A DNA stretch of 64,000 bases, taken from the NCBI RefSeq assembly GCF_902506375.1, contig NZ_LR733284.1, forward strand, positions 1,972,059 through 2,036,058, in the 5' to 3' direction. Numbering within the stretch: position 1 is the stretch's first letter; each line of letters opens with the position of its first letter. The DNA is from Microbacterium sp. 8M (GTDB taxonomy: Bacteria > Actinomycetota > Actinomycetes > Actinomycetales > Microbacteriaceae). Both the position numbers and the translations under genes were made by a program. The notes under the pieces are model-generated. The model searched no databases, was not told where the DNA came from, and was given only the letters and a program-made list of their open reading frames with translations. Below are positions 53,338 through 61,862 of this stretch, in pieces.

Positions 53338-53343
53338 CCTTCG

Positions 53344-53374
53344 AGCCTACCCGCCGTCGTGCGCAGACTAGGGT
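53344..53374. promoter_or_regulatory. Back-to-back leaderless promoters of the DMT permease and def
   Basis: TAGGCT on the minus strand (53349-53344) and TAGGGT on the plus strand (53369-53374) each end 6 nt before a GTG start. Only 19 bp separate the two -10 boxes, so their polymerase sites overlap. Confidence 0.5.
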
Positions 53375-53380
53375 TGACGC

Positions 53381-53947
53381 GTGGCAGTGCTTCCGATTCG
53401 CATCATGGGCGACCCCGTCCTGCATTCCCCCGCCGAACCGGTCGGTGAGATCACCGACGAGATCCGCACGCTGGTCGCGGACATGTACGAGACCATGGAC
53501 GTCGCCCCCGGCGTGGGCCTCGCCGCACCGCAGGTGGGCGTCGGCCTGCGCATCTACGTGTACTCGTACGTGGACGACGATGAGAACCCCTGGCGCGGCG
53601 AGATCATCAACCCCGTGCTGTGGATGGCCCCCCTGGAGCCGGGCTCGCCCGACCCGGATCTGGAGTCGGAGGGATGCCTGTCCTTCCCCGGCGAGCGGTT
53701 CCCGCTGCGTCGCTCCGAGCGCGTGCTCGTCACCGGCACGAACCTCGACGGCGACGAGGTGCGCATCGAGGTCGACGGCTGGCGGGCGCGCATCATGCAG
53801 CACGAGTTCGACCACCTGGACGGGATCCTGTACGTCGACCGCCTGGACGACGGCGACTGGAAGACGGTCCAGAAGATCGCCCGCAAGCGCGGCTGGGGAC
53901 GCCCCGGCGCGAGCTGGCTGCCCGGCGTCGATCACCTCGAGGGGTGA
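53381..53947 (+). CDS. def: Peptide deformylase
   Basis: A 188-residue metalloenzyme that removes formyl groups from nascent proteins. Motif 1 is GVGLAAPQVG (44-53), motif 2 is EGCLSFPG (97-104) with metal ligand Cys99, and motif 3 is QHEFDHLDG (140-148) with His141, Glu142 and His145. Motif 2 of the form EGCLSFPG is usual in actinobacterial type II-like members. GTG 53381 lies 6 nt after TAGGGT (53369-53374). Confidence 0.97.
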   Translation: MAVLPIRIMGDPVLHSPAEPVGEITDEIRTLVADMYETMDVAPGVGLAAPQVGVGLRIYVYSYVDDDENPWRGEIINPVLWMAPLEPGSPDPDLESEGCLSFPGERFPLRRSERVLVTGTNLDGDEVRIEVDGWRARIMQHEFDHLDGILYVDRLDDGDWKTVQKIARKRGWGRPGASWLPGVDHLEG

Positions 53948-54003
53948 GCGCTCCCGCGCCGGTGTGCGACGCGCCCGGGCGGCGCCCCGAAGCGGGATGC
54001 ACG

Positions 54004-54025
54004 GTCAACCTTTGCTATAGTTGAC
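54004..54025 (+). promoter_or_regulatory. tRNA-Asn promoter flanked by GTCAAC/GTTGAC inverted repeat
   Basis: TATAGT (54016-54021) is a good -10 about 30 nt upstream of the tRNA. GTCAAC (54004-54009) and GTTGAC (54020-54025) are perfect inverted copies around it. No clear -35 box is seen. Confidence 0.45.
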
Positions 54026-54050
54026 GAGTTGCCCGCCCAGCGGGAAGCAT

Positions 54051-54123
54051 TCCTCGGTAGCTCAATTGGCAGAGCAGCCGGCTGTTAACCGGCAGGTTCT
54101 TGGTTCGAGTCCAAGCCGGGGAG
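54051..54123 (+). tRNA. tRNA-Asn (anticodon GTT)
   Basis: A 73-nt tRNA without encoded CCA. The acceptor stem TCCTCGG (54051-54057) pairs with CCGGGGA (54116-54122), with one T-G pair; the discriminator base is G. The anticodon stem GCCGG/CCGGC holds the loop CTGTTAA with anticodon GTT at 54084-54086. The T-arm is CTTGG-TTCGAGT-CCAAG. Confidence 0.97.
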
Positions 54124-54131
54124 CAATCCCC

Positions 54132-54164
54132 CGAAACCCCGTCCTCGCGACGGGGTTTCGTCGT
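54132..54164 (+). terminator. Rho-independent terminator of tRNA-Asn
   Basis: CGAAACCCCGTC (54132-54143) pairs perfectly with GACGGGGTTTCG (54149-54160) around a 5-nt loop, 9 nt after the tRNA, followed by TCGTTC. Confidence 0.85.
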
Positions 54165-54263
54165 TCACCCGCAAAGGCGGTGAACATGCCGCCCGCACGG
54201 ATCCTCGTGGGCACGCGAACTGAGGCGGGGCGCCCCGGCCGCCCCGCCTCGAACTGTGCATGG

Positions 54264-54641
54264 TCAGCCGGCCTGCACCACCCAGATCCAGTTGCCGTCG
54301 GGATCGTTGATCGAGAACATCGCCGGCACGGGCCCACCGGCCGGCATCTCGTTCGCGATCTCCAGCCCCGCACCCTGCAGGCGCGCCTTCTCCGCATCGA
54401 GATCGGCGACCTCGATGCCGATCGACCCGCCTCCGGGCTGACCGCCCATGGGCGGGTTCAGCGCGAGGCGCGCGGTCGACCCGGCGGGCGCTACCTCGAC
54501 CCAGCGTCCGGCGTTCTCGCCCTCGCCCCAGGTCACGTCCATGCGGACCTCCCAGCCGAGGGTGCCGGTGTAGAAGCCGACCGCGGAATCCTGGTCGGCG
54601 ATGGTGAACATCGCCACGGCGATGACTGCGTCTGAACTCAT
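54264..54641 (-). CDS. VOC superfamily (glyoxalase/bleomycin-resistance-like) protein
   Basis: A 125-residue protein with the paired beta-alpha-beta-beta-beta units of the VOC fold. It has TIADQDSAVGFYTGTLGWEVRMD at the N-terminus (about 13-35), GSIGIEVADLDAEKARL in the middle and FSINDPDGNWIWVVQ at the C-terminus. The conserved metal-ligand positions are only partly clear (Glu near 78 and the last strand), so the reaction is not assigned. ATG 54639-54641 shortens a longer frame that lacks a ribosome site. It lies between tRNA-Asn and the orphan ABC ATPase. Confidence 0.85.
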   Translation of the reverse strand: MSSDAVIAVAMFTIADQDSAVGFYTGTLGWEVRMDVTWGEGENAGRWVEVAPAGSTARLALNPPMGGQPGGGSIGIEVADLDAEKARLQGAGLEIANEMPAGGPVPAMFSINDPDGNWIWVVQAG

Positions 54642-54721
54642 GTGCCGAGTCTCGCACCGCCCCTCGGCGGCGACAAGGGTCCCCGACGCTGCAGGCTCCC
54701 GCGTCGCGGCCGTCGCGGGCG

Positions 54722-55492
54722 TCAGACGGTGTGATCTGCTCCAGGAGTCCACAGCAGGTCGGCCCCGGCTCCGCGCGCGATCACGTGCCCTTCCCGGATC
54801 ATCAGCGTCTCGGCTCCCAGCTCACGGGCGAAGGCCGCGTCGTTGCTCACCAGCAGCGCGGCCATGCCCCGCTCCGTACGACGCCGCGTGATCGCGGCGA
54901 ACACGACAGGACGCACCTCCAGGTCGAGGTTCGCGAGCGGCTCGTCGGCGATCAACACCTTCGGGTCGAGCACCAGGGAGCGCGCGATCGCGACGCGCTG
55001 GCGCATCCCGGCGCTGAGCTCGTACGGGAACGACGCCGCGAGTCCGAGCGGCAGATGCAGCTCGTCCAGCAGCGTCGCCACCCGGATGGACAGCGCCTTC
55101 ACGTTCACCCGCCGCTCGCGCTGCAGGATGGGCTCGGCGATGATCTCCTGCACCGTCAGCTGCGGCGTCAGCAGCGCGCCGGCGTTCTGCGGCAGGTAGC
55201 CGGCGCGGTACGTGAGCTCGCGCAGGCGCCGCCCAGGGTGACGCACCGACACGCCGCACACGGTCGCGGAGCCGCCGACCACCCGGATGGAAGGGTCCGA
55301 CGCTCCCGCCAGCGCGGCGACGAGCGTCGACTTGCCGGATCCGGTTGCGCCGGCGATGCACATCAGCTCCCCGGGCGGCAGCGCGAACGTCACGCCGTCG
55401 ATGGCGCGCGTCGGCGCGGAATGGCCGATCCGGTCGATCACGATGTCCTCGCAGACGATCGCCGCCGCTGGTTCCCCGCTCGAACGCGCCAT
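54722..55492 (-). CDS. ABC transporter ATP-binding protein without adjacent permease (Dpp/Opp-like)
   Basis: A 256-residue ATPase with Walker A GATGSGKST (48-56), Q-loop GYLPQNAGALLTPQLTV, signature LSAGMRQRVAIARS and Walker B VLIADEPLANLD. The PQ(N/D)...LTP form of the Q-loop is that of peptide (Dpp/Opp) importers. No second ATPase, permease or binding protein adjoins. ATG 55490-55492 follows GGAGGG. It sits between a VOC gene and dnaG, far from other transport genes, so its partner must be elsewhere if it transports at all. Confidence 0.85.
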   Translation of the reverse strand: MARSSGEPAAAIVCEDIVIDRIGHSAPTRAIDGVTFALPPGELMCIAGATGSGKSTLVAALAGASDPSIRVVGGSATVCGVSVRHPGRRLRELTYRAGYLPQNAGALLTPQLTVQEIIAEPILQRERRVNVKALSIRVATLLDELHLPLGLAASFPYELSAGMRQRVAIARSLVLDPKVLIADEPLANLDLEVRPVVFAAITRRRTERGMAALLVSNDAAFARELGAETLMIREGHVIARGAGADLLWTPGADHTV

Positions 55493-55545
55493 CCCTCCAT
55501 CCTGCCCCAACCCGGTGTGCAGCGGCGGTGCGGAACCGCCGTGCC

Positions 55546-57423
55546 TCAGGACTCGAGGTGCCGCTGCCGCTCGGCGTCGATCTCGACGAGGCGGCGGGCG
55601 ATCGCCCTGGCGCCGTCCGAGTCGGCGGGCAGGCGCTGGATCGCGCCCAGCAGTTCGCTCTTCTCCCGCTCCAGGCCGCGCACGATGAGCCGCCGGCACA
55701 GATCCGTGGCGGACGCCCTGGCGCCCTCCTCGTTGCGGGCGGGGAAGGCCGCCATGAGCAGCTCCCCGGCGAGGGCCCGGTACGGCTCCCGCACGGCGTC
55801 CACGGCCTGCAGCGCCCATCCGGGGCGTCGCCGATCGGGCACCTGCGCGATCGCCTCGCGCACCGCATCCAGCGCGGGGACGGCGAACGGCATGCCGACG
55901 GCGCGCTGCAGCAGATCGGCGTCGAGCTGGTGACCGTACTGCAGGACGCCCATCAGGGCGTCGCGCTCGAGGGGCGCATCTCCGGTGCGCGGCAGTGAGG
56001 CCAGCGTCACGACGGGCCCCGCCGCGGGTGCCTCGCCCGCGAGCTGCGGCGCAGCCGCCTGGGCCGGAGCCTGCTCGCGCCCCGAAGCGCCCCCCTCCCG
56101 CCGACGGCGCTCGTGGCGGCGCACCTCGGCGTGCACGTCGGTCGGATCCATCCCGAGCCGGCGGGCGAGGATGCGCTCGTACTCGGGGCGCAGCAGCGGA
56201 TCGCGGATCTCGGCGACGATCGGCGCGGCCGCGCGCAGCGCTCCCACCCGGCCCTCGGCGGTGCCCAGATCGAAGGAGGCGATCTTGCGGTCGATCACGA
56301 ACTCAAACATCGGCACCTTGGTGGACATGAGCCCGCGCACCGCCTGGTCGCCGCGCTGCAGGCGCAGATCGCACGGATCCAGCCCGTCCGGGGCCACCGC
56401 GACGAATGTCTGCGCGTTGAATCTGTCGTCCTCGGCGAACGCGCGCAGCGCCGCCTTCTGACCGGCCTCGTCGCCGTCGAAGGTGAACACGACCTCACCG
56501 GATGCGGAGTCGTCGCCCATGACCCGGCGCAGCAGCTTGATGTGCTCGGCGCCGAACGCCGTGCCGCAGGTCGCGATCGCCGTCGTGACGCCCGCCAGGT
56601 GGCACGCCATCACGTCGGTGTACCCCTCCACCACGACGACGCGCTTCGGATCCCCGCGGGAGATGTCGCGCTTGGCGAGATCCAGCCCGTAGAGCACCTG
56701 CGCCTTCTTGTAGATCGGCGTCTCGGGCGTGTTCAGGTACTTGGGGCCCTGATCGTCGTCGTACAGCTTGCGGGCGCCGAAGCCGATGGTCTGGCCGGTG
56801 ACGTCGCGGATCGGCCACACCACGCGTCCGCGGAACCGGTCGTAGACGCCGCGCTGGCCGGCTGACACGAGGCCGGCCGCGGTGAGCTCGTCGCGGGTGA
56901 AGCCCTGTGCGCTCAGCGCCTTGAGCATGCCGTCCCAACCGCGGGGCGCGTAGCCGACGCCGAAGTGCGCCGCAGCACCGGCGTCGAACCCGCGCTGACC
57001 CAGGAACGCGCGGGCGGACTCAGCCTCGGGGCTGAGCAGCTGGCCGCGGAAGAACTCGGCGGCGGCGGTGTTCGCGGCGTACAGCCGGCTGCGCCCGCTC
57101 GACTCCGGCGCGGGGCCGCCGTCTTCGTAGTGCAGGGTGTATCCGACGCGCGCGGCGAGGCGCTCCACGGCCTCGGTGAAGCTGACGTGGTCCATCTCGC
57201 GCAGGAACGAGTACACGTCCCCCGACGCACCGCAGCCGAAGCAGTGGTAGTAGCCGACCTGAGGGCGCACGTGGAAGCTGGGGCTCTTCTCGTCGTGGAA
57301 CGGGCACAGGCCCTTCAGGGATCCCACGCCGGCGGACTTCAAGGAGACCCGCTCCCCCACGATGTCGGCGATGTTCGTGCGCGCCTTCACCTCATCGACG
57401 TCGGCCTGCAGGATCCGCGGCAT
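55546..57423 (-). CDS. dnaG: DNA primase DnaG
   Basis: A 625-residue replicative primase. The zinc finger is Cys40, His43, Cys61, Cys64 (CHC2 type). The RNA polymerase domain holds the [10 protein letters not shown] block, and TOPRIM holds [17 protein letters not shown] and [12 protein letters not shown]. The C-terminal helicase-interaction region (about 480-625) is present. The linker near 440-465 is Ala/Pro/Gln-rich. ATG 57421-57423 gives the canonical [18 protein letters not shown] start. It overlaps the dgt stop by one nucleotide, forming dusB-dgt-dnaG. Confidence 0.97.
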   Translation of the reverse strand: MPRILQADVDEVKARTNIADIVGERVSLKSAGVGSLKGLCPFHDEKSPSFHVRPQVGYYHCFGCGASGDVYSFLREMDHVSFTEAVERLAARVGYTLHYEDGGPAPESSGRSRLYAANTAAAEFFRGQLLSPEAESARAFLGQRGFDAGAAAHFGVGYAPRGWDGMLKALSAQGFTRDELTAAGLVSAGQRGVYDRFRGRVVWPIRDVTGQTIGFGARKLYDDDQGPKYLNTPETPIYKKAQVLYGLDLAKRDISRGDPKRVVVVEGYTDVMACHLAGVTTAIATCGTAFGAEHIKLLRRVMGDDSASGEVVFTFDGDEAGQKAALRAFAEDDRFNAQTFVAVAPDGLDPCDLRLQRGDQAVRGLMSTKVPMFEFVIDRKIASFDLGTAEGRVGALRAAAPIVAEIRDPLLRPEYERILARRLGMDPTDVHAEVRRHERRRREGGASGREQAPAQAAAPQLAGEAPAAGPVVTLASLPRTGDAPLERDALMGVLQYGHQLDADLLQRAVGMPFAVPALDAVREAIAQVPDRRRPGWALQAVDAVREPYRALAGELLMAAFPARNEEGARASATDLCRRLIVRGLEREKSELLGAIQRLPADSDGARAIARRLVEIDAERQRHLES

Positions 57424-58823
57424 CAGCGGCCGCCGTCGCTCGAGAGCGCGTGCACCGCCGCAGGGCGGGCATGCGCCGCGCGCGGCCGGGCGTGCCGGGG
57501 CGTCCAGATCCCGACCTCGGCGGGGTCGATGTCGCCGACGAGGCGGTTGTGCCAGTCCACCGCGGTCTGGTCCGTCAGGCTCGCCACCTGGTCGACCACG
57601 ACCCGGCGGCGCTCCGCGTCGGTCGCGGCGTCGTGGAAGTCCGCGGCGAACGCGGGCTCCAGCACATCGGCCCCGGCCGTCCACAGGGCGTCCGTCGACC
57701 AGAGCGCGTCCGCCAGGCGCTTCAGCACGCGGCGCTGCTCCTTGTAGACGCCGCGGCGTGCGTCGATCGTCACGATGGCCTGCCCCATGATGCCCTTGAG
57801 CACCGCGATCTCCGCGTCGATCACCTTCGGCACCACGACGTGCGCGTTGTAGCGGGCGAGATTGGCACCCGGGTAGGCCTCCCGGGTCGCCGAGACGGCG
57901 GCCCGCGCGAAGCGGCCGATCATGTCGCTCGTGAGGTTCTTCAGGCGGGCGAGGTCGCGCCGGGAGCGGTCGAACGAGGTGAGCCACATCGGCTGACGCG
58001 TCAGCCGGTACAGCGCATCGGCGAGATCCTCGCGGGTGTAGTCGTAGCCGACCCACTGCTGGATCCGGGAGACGAGCGCGTGATGCTCCGCCGGATCCGC
58101 CAGCTGAGCCACGTCGAGGTAGCCGTTCACGATCGCGTCCTCGAAGTCGTGCACCGAGTAGGCGATGTCATCCGACAGGTCCATGATCTCGGCCTCGATG
58201 CAGCGCAGGCGCCCCGGAGCACCCTCCCGCATCCACCGGAACACGTCCTCGTCCTCGGGGTAGACGCCGAACTTGAGCCGGCCGCCGGGATCCGGCAGCG
58301 GGCTGTCCGCGGTCCACGGATACTTGCACGTGGCGTCGAGGCTGGCGCGGGTCAGGTTGAGTCCGACGGAGCGCTCCTGATCGTCGAGCACCTTGGCCTC
58401 GAGCCGGGTCAGGATCCGCAGGGACTGCGCGTTGCCCTCGAAGCCGCCGATGTCCTCCGCCCACTCGTTGAGCGCACGTTCGCCGTTGTGCCCGAACGGC
58501 GGATGGCCCAGGTCGTGGCTGAGGCAGGCGGTGTCGACGACGTCGGCGGAGACTCCCAGCGCGACGGCGAGCTCGCGGCCCACCTGAGCGACCTCGAGCG
58601 AGTGGGTCAGCCGGTTGCGCGCGAAGTCGGCGGTCGAGGCCGGGCTCAGCACCTGGGTCTTCGCGGCCAGCCGCCGCAGTCCCGCGGAGTGCAGGACGCG
58701 GGCGCGGTCGCGGGCGAAGTCGTCCCGCTCGGAACGGTGCGTCTCGGCGAAGAAGCGTGCGGCGTCGTGCGCGTCGTAGCCGGGCGCGAGCGGCAGGCCT
58801 CCTGCCGCCGCGTCAGCCGCCAC
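57423..58823 (-). CDS. dgt: Deoxyguanosinetriphosphate triphosphohydrolase-like protein
   Basis: A 466-residue HD-domain enzyme. HD ligands are His74 (THSLEV) and His103-Asp104 ([16 protein letters not shown]), with a further Asp in [13 protein letters not shown]. The [20 protein letters not shown]-terminal block is typical of the actinobacterial Dgt group, often annotated as dGTPase or dNTP triphosphohydrolase. It may balance nucleotide pools for the neighbouring primase. GTG 58821-58823 overlaps the dusB end by 11 nt. Confidence 0.93.
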   Translation of the reverse strand: MAADAAAGGLPLAPGYDAHDAARFFAETHRSERDDFARDRARVLHSAGLRRLAAKTQVLSPASTADFARNRLTHSLEVAQVGRELAVALGVSADVVDTACLSHDLGHPPFGHNGERALNEWAEDIGGFEGNAQSLRILTRLEAKVLDDQERSVGLNLTRASLDATCKYPWTADSPLPDPGGRLKFGVYPEDEDVFRWMREGAPGRLRCIEAEIMDLSDDIAYSVHDFEDAIVNGYLDVAQLADPAEHHALVSRIQQWVGYDYTREDLADALYRLTRQPMWLTSFDRSRRDLARLKNLTSDMIGRFARAAVSATREAYPGANLARYNAHVVVPKVIDAEIAVLKGIMGQAIVTIDARRGVYKEQRRVLKRLADALWSTDALWTAGADVLEPAFAADFHDAATDAERRRVVVDQVASLTDQTAVDWHNRLVGDIDPAEVGIWTPRHARPRAAHARPAAVHALSSDGGR

Positions 58824-59967
58824 TGTTCTCGACCTCGGCGCCGCGCATCATGTCGGTGACGGAGGCCTCGACCTCACGCGAGTCGAGCCAGCCGTCAGGC
58901 AGCGCCGTGCGCTTCGGCGTGCCCGCCCGCCCGCGCTGTCCCTCGGCAGGAGCACCGGGATAGGGCGCATCCCCCAGCGTGCCCAGGATGTCGTCGATCT
59001 CCTGCAGCGTCGACACCCGCGCGAGCGCGGAGCGGATGTCGCCACCCACGGGATAGCCCTTGAAGTACCAGGCGACGTGCTTGCGGATGTCCTTGCAGCC
59101 GCGGTCCTCGTCCTCGAAGAACTCGACCAGGAGCTCCGCGTGACGACGGAAGGCGTCCTTGACGAAGCCGAGCGTCGCATCCACCTGCACGGCGTTGTCA
59201 TCGCCGAACGCCGCGGCGAGCTCGCCGAAGAGCCACGGCCGGCCGAGGCACCCGCGACCGACGACGACGCCGTCGCAGCCCGTCTCCGCCATCATCCGCA
59301 CGGCGTCGTCCGCGCTCCAGATGTCGCCGTTGCCGAGCACCGGGATCGAGGTGACGGCTTCCTTCAGCTCGCCGATCGCGGACCAGTCGGCGTGACCCGA
59401 GTAGTACTCCCCCGCTGTCCGCGCATGCAGCGCGACGGCGGCGGCGCCCGCGTCCTCGGCCGCACGGCCCGCGTCGAGGAACGTCAGGTGGTCCCGGCTG
59501 ATCCCCTTGCGCATCTTCACCGTGAGCGGCACGTCGCCGGCCGCCTTCACGGCGCGCTGGACGATCTCGGAGAACAGGCCGATCTTCCACGGCAGCGCGG
59601 CTCCGCCGCCCTTCCGGGTGACCTTGGGCACGGGACAGCCGAAGTTGAGGTCGATGTGATCGGCGCGATCCTCCGCGACGATGATCCGGACGGCCTCGGC
59701 GATCGTGGCCGGATCCACTCCGTAGAGCTGGATGGAGCGCGGCGTCTCGCTCTCGTGGTGCTGGATGAGGCGCATCGTGATCGCGTTGCGCTCCACGAGC
59801 GCGCGGGAGGTGATCATCTCGCTGACATAGAGGCCGGCGCCGTATTCGCGGCACAGCCTGCGGAACGCGGTGTTGGTGATCCCCGCCATCGGCGCGAGCA
59901 CCACGGGGACGTCGATGCGCAGCGGGCCGATCTGCAGGGGCCGGACGGAGGCAGGGGCGAGAGTCAT
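58813..59967 (-). CDS. dusB: tRNA dihydrouridine synthase DusB-type
   Basis: A 384-residue FMN enzyme making dihydrouridine in tRNA. Motifs are APMAGITNTAFRRLC (25-39), YVSEMI, the active-site Cys111 in LNFGCPVPKVTRKGGGAAL, HARTAGEYYSGHADW and GRGCLGRPWLF. Residues 340-384 are a hydrophilic extension absent from E. coli DusB. ATG 59965-59967 follows GGAGGGGA. dusB-dgt-dnaG is a common actinobacterial order. Confidence 0.95.
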   Translation of the reverse strand: MTLAPASVRPLQIGPLRIDVPVVLAPMAGITNTAFRRLCREYGAGLYVSEMITSRALVERNAITMRLIQHHESETPRSIQLYGVDPATIAEAVRIIVAEDRADHIDLNFGCPVPKVTRKGGGAALPWKIGLFSEIVQRAVKAAGDVPLTVKMRKGISRDHLTFLDAGRAAEDAGAAAVALHARTAGEYYSGHADWSAIGELKEAVTSIPVLGNGDIWSADDAVRMMAETGCDGVVVGRGCLGRPWLFGELAAAFGDDNAVQVDATLGFVKDAFRRHAELLVEFFEDEDRGCKDIRKHVAWYFKGYPVGGDIRSALARVSTLQEIDDILGTLGDAPYPGAPAEGQRGRAGTPKRTALPDGWLDSREVEASVTDMMRGAEVENSGG

Positions 59968-60026
59968 ATCCCCTCCATTGTCCCAGATCCGGACCGCAGG
60001 ATCCCCGCCCGCCTAGGCTTGTGCAT

Positions 60027-60518
60027 ATGTCCTCCACCCCGCTGCGCCAGATCCCGTTCGCCGACGCCGACGGCACCGTCCGCACTCTCGACGACTACGG
60101 CCCGGGACCCGTGCTCGTGGTCAATGTCGCCTCGAAGTGCGGTCTCACGCCGCAGTACGCCCAGCTCGAAGAGCTGCAGCGCCGCTTCGGCGACCGCGGG
60201 CTCACTGTGGTCGGCTTCCCGTGCAATCAGTTCTTCGGTCAGGAGCCGGGATCCATGGACCAGATCCTCGAGTTCTGCTTGACGACCTACGGCATCTCGT
60301 TCCCGATCAACGACAAGGTCAAGGTGAACGGCCGCAACGCCGCCGACCTGTACAAGGAGCTCAAGCAGACGGCGGATGCGGCCGGCAAGGCCGGGCGGGT
60401 CGAGTGGAACTTCGAGAAGTTCCTCGTCGCGCCCGACGGATCCGTCCGCCGGTTCCGGCCACGGCAGGTGCCGGACGCCCCCGAGATCGTCGCCGCGATC
60501 GAGGACGCCCTCGCCTGA
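60027..60518 (+). CDS. Glutathione peroxidase-family protein, probably thioredoxin-dependent
   Basis: A 163-residue peroxidase. The peroxidatic Cys38 is in NVASKCGLTPQY; the tetrad Gln is in FFGQEPG and Trp in VEWNFEKF. Cys84 in EFC lies where the resolving Cys of thioredoxin-dependent family members is found. There is no selenocysteine. Actinobacteria make mycothiol, not glutathione, so the reductant is probably thioredoxin. ATG 60027 is 7 nt after TAGGCT (60014-60019); GTG 60021 in the same frame is an alternative. Confidence 0.93.
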   Translation: MSSTPLRQIPFADADGTVRTLDDYGPGPVLVVNVASKCGLTPQYAQLEELQRRFGDRGLTVVGFPCNQFFGQEPGSMDQILEFCLTTYGISFPINDKVKVNGRNAADLYKELKQTADAAGKAGRVEWNFEKFLVAPDGSVRRFRPRQVPDAPEIVAAIEDALA

Positions 60519-60531
60519 CGCCCGCCGCGGA

Positions 60532-61215
60532 TCAGCTCTCAACGACCTCGGCGCTCTCCCGGCGCTTGGCCCACAGCTCACGCAGCACCCCGGCGAACGC
60601 CTCCGGCGGCTGCGCGCCGCTGACGCCGTACTGGCCGTCGATCACGAAGAACGGCACGCCCTGGATGCCGTATGCGCGCGCCTGCGCCTGGTCCGCCCGC
60701 ACATCCGCGAGATGACGGTCGGTGCGCAGCGCCTCGAGCGCCTCCTCGCGGTCCAGCCCGATCTCCTCTGCGAGGTCGGCGAGGTCGTCGATGCGCCCGA
60801 CGTGGCGACCCTCGGTGAAGTACGCCGACATGAGCCGCTCCTCCATGTCGTGCTGGCGGCCCCGCGCCTTCGCGTGGTGCAGGAGCTCGTGCGCCTTGAC
60901 CGTGTTGGTGTGCTGGAGGAGGTCGAACCGGTAGTCCAGACCGGCCTGCTTCGCGATGCCGGTGACGCGGTCGAGCATCTGCTCGACCTGGGCACGCGGC
61001 ATGCCCTTGTGGCCCATGAGGAAGTCCGCCTCGTCGCCTTCGAAGTCGACGGGCGTATCCGGCGACAGCTCGAAGGAGTGGAATGTGACGTTCACCTCGG
61101 GGGCATCGTCGTCCTCAGCGGTGGCTGCAAGCCCCGCCTCGAGATTGCGCTTGCCGATGTAGCACCACGGGCAGGCGATGTCGGACCAGATGTCGATCGA
61201 GATGGGTTCGCTCAC
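60532..61215 (-). CDS. DsbA-family (FrnE-like) oxidoreductase
   Basis: A 227-residue thioredoxin-fold protein. The redox motif is CPWC (15-18) in IWSDIACPWCYIGKR, and PFFVIDGQYGVSGAQ closes the fold with the cis-Pro loop in the preceding GVPFF. There is no signal peptide, so it is cytoplasmic, like FrnE. GTG 61213-61215 gives the usual MSEPISIDIWSD N-terminus; ATG 61231-61233, six codons upstream, is possible. The redox partner is unknown. Confidence 0.87.
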   Translation of the reverse strand: MSEPISIDIWSDIACPWCYIGKRNLEAGLAATAEDDDAPEVNVTFHSFELSPDTPVDFEGDEADFLMGHKGMPRAQVEQMLDRVTGIAKQAGLDYRFDLLQHTNTVKAHELLHHAKARGRQHDMEERLMSAYFTEGRHVGRIDDLADLAEEIGLDREEALEALRTDRHLADVRADQAQARAYGIQGVPFFVIDGQYGVSGAQPPEAFAGVLRELWAKRRESAEVVES

Positions 61216-61258
61216 GGTTCGATTCAACCGCATGTTCCTGAGCGGTATTCCGGACTGT

Positions 61259-61264
61259 TAGCCT
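61259..61264 (+). promoter_or_regulatory. -10 element of the P-loop kinase gene
   Basis: TAGCCT ends 6 nt before GTG 61271, the leaderless pattern seen repeatedly in this window. Confidence 0.45.
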
Positions 61265-61270
61265 CATCCG

Positions 61271-61840
61271 GTGTCCGAGGAGCCCGCATCGTCGCCGTTC
61301 TCGGCGAAGCGGATCCTCATCGCCGGCATAACCGGCAGCGGCAAGACCACCCTGGCCCGGCGTCTGGCGGCGCTGCGGGGGTTGCCTCATGTGGAATTGG
61401 ACGCCCTGTTCCACGGCCCCGGCTGGACACCGCGGGATACGTTCCTCGACGATGTGCGCACCTTCGCGGAGACCGAGCGCTGGGTGACGGAATGGCAGTA
61501 CAGCGGCCAGGGCACGGATCCCATCCTCGCCCCGAGGGCGGAGCTGGTCATCTGGCTGGACTACCCGTACGGCCTCGCGCGCGCACGGCTGCTGCGGCGC
61601 ACCCTCTCCCGCAGCCTGCTCCGCACAGAGCTGTGGAACGGAAACCGTGAGAAGCCGATCTGGGCGATCCTCCGCCAGGACCCGGAGCAGAACATCCTCC
61701 GCTGGCAGACCCTCACCCGCCGTAAATGGGATGAGCGTATGCCCGCCATCCGCGTCGCCTACCCTCGGCTCACGGTCCTCCGCTTCCGTCACCCGCGCGA
61801 GACGGAACGGTGGTTGCGGTCCTTGTCGCAGGTGGCGTGA
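61271..61840 (+). CDS. P-loop kinase, adenylate-kinase/topology-modulation-like (FlaR type)
   Basis: A 189-residue P-loop NTPase. Walker A is AGITGSGKTT (18-27), followed by LPHVELDALFHGPGW, which is typical of the topology-modulation/FlaR group of small adenylate-kinase-like proteins. An ELVIWLDYP strand supplies the Walker B position, and two Arg-rich LID-like segments follow. The substrate is unknown. GTG 61271 is leaderless by pattern. It is divergent from the FrnE-like gene and convergent with the thioredoxin-TPR gene. Confidence 0.82.
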   Translation: MSEEPASSPFSAKRILIAGITGSGKTTLARRLAALRGLPHVELDALFHGPGWTPRDTFLDDVRTFAETERWVTEWQYSGQGTDPILAPRAELVIWLDYPYGLARARLLRRTLSRSLLRTELWNGNREKPIWAILRQDPEQNILRWQTLTRRKWDERMPAIRVAYPRLTVLRFRHPRETERWLRSLSQVA

Positions 61841-61862
61841 CGCGCCTCGGAGCGGCCTGCGT

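Noticed and set aside
60027..60518. Possible selenocysteine at the peroxidase active site
   Set aside because: The active-site codon is TGC (Cys38) and the frame has no internal TGA.
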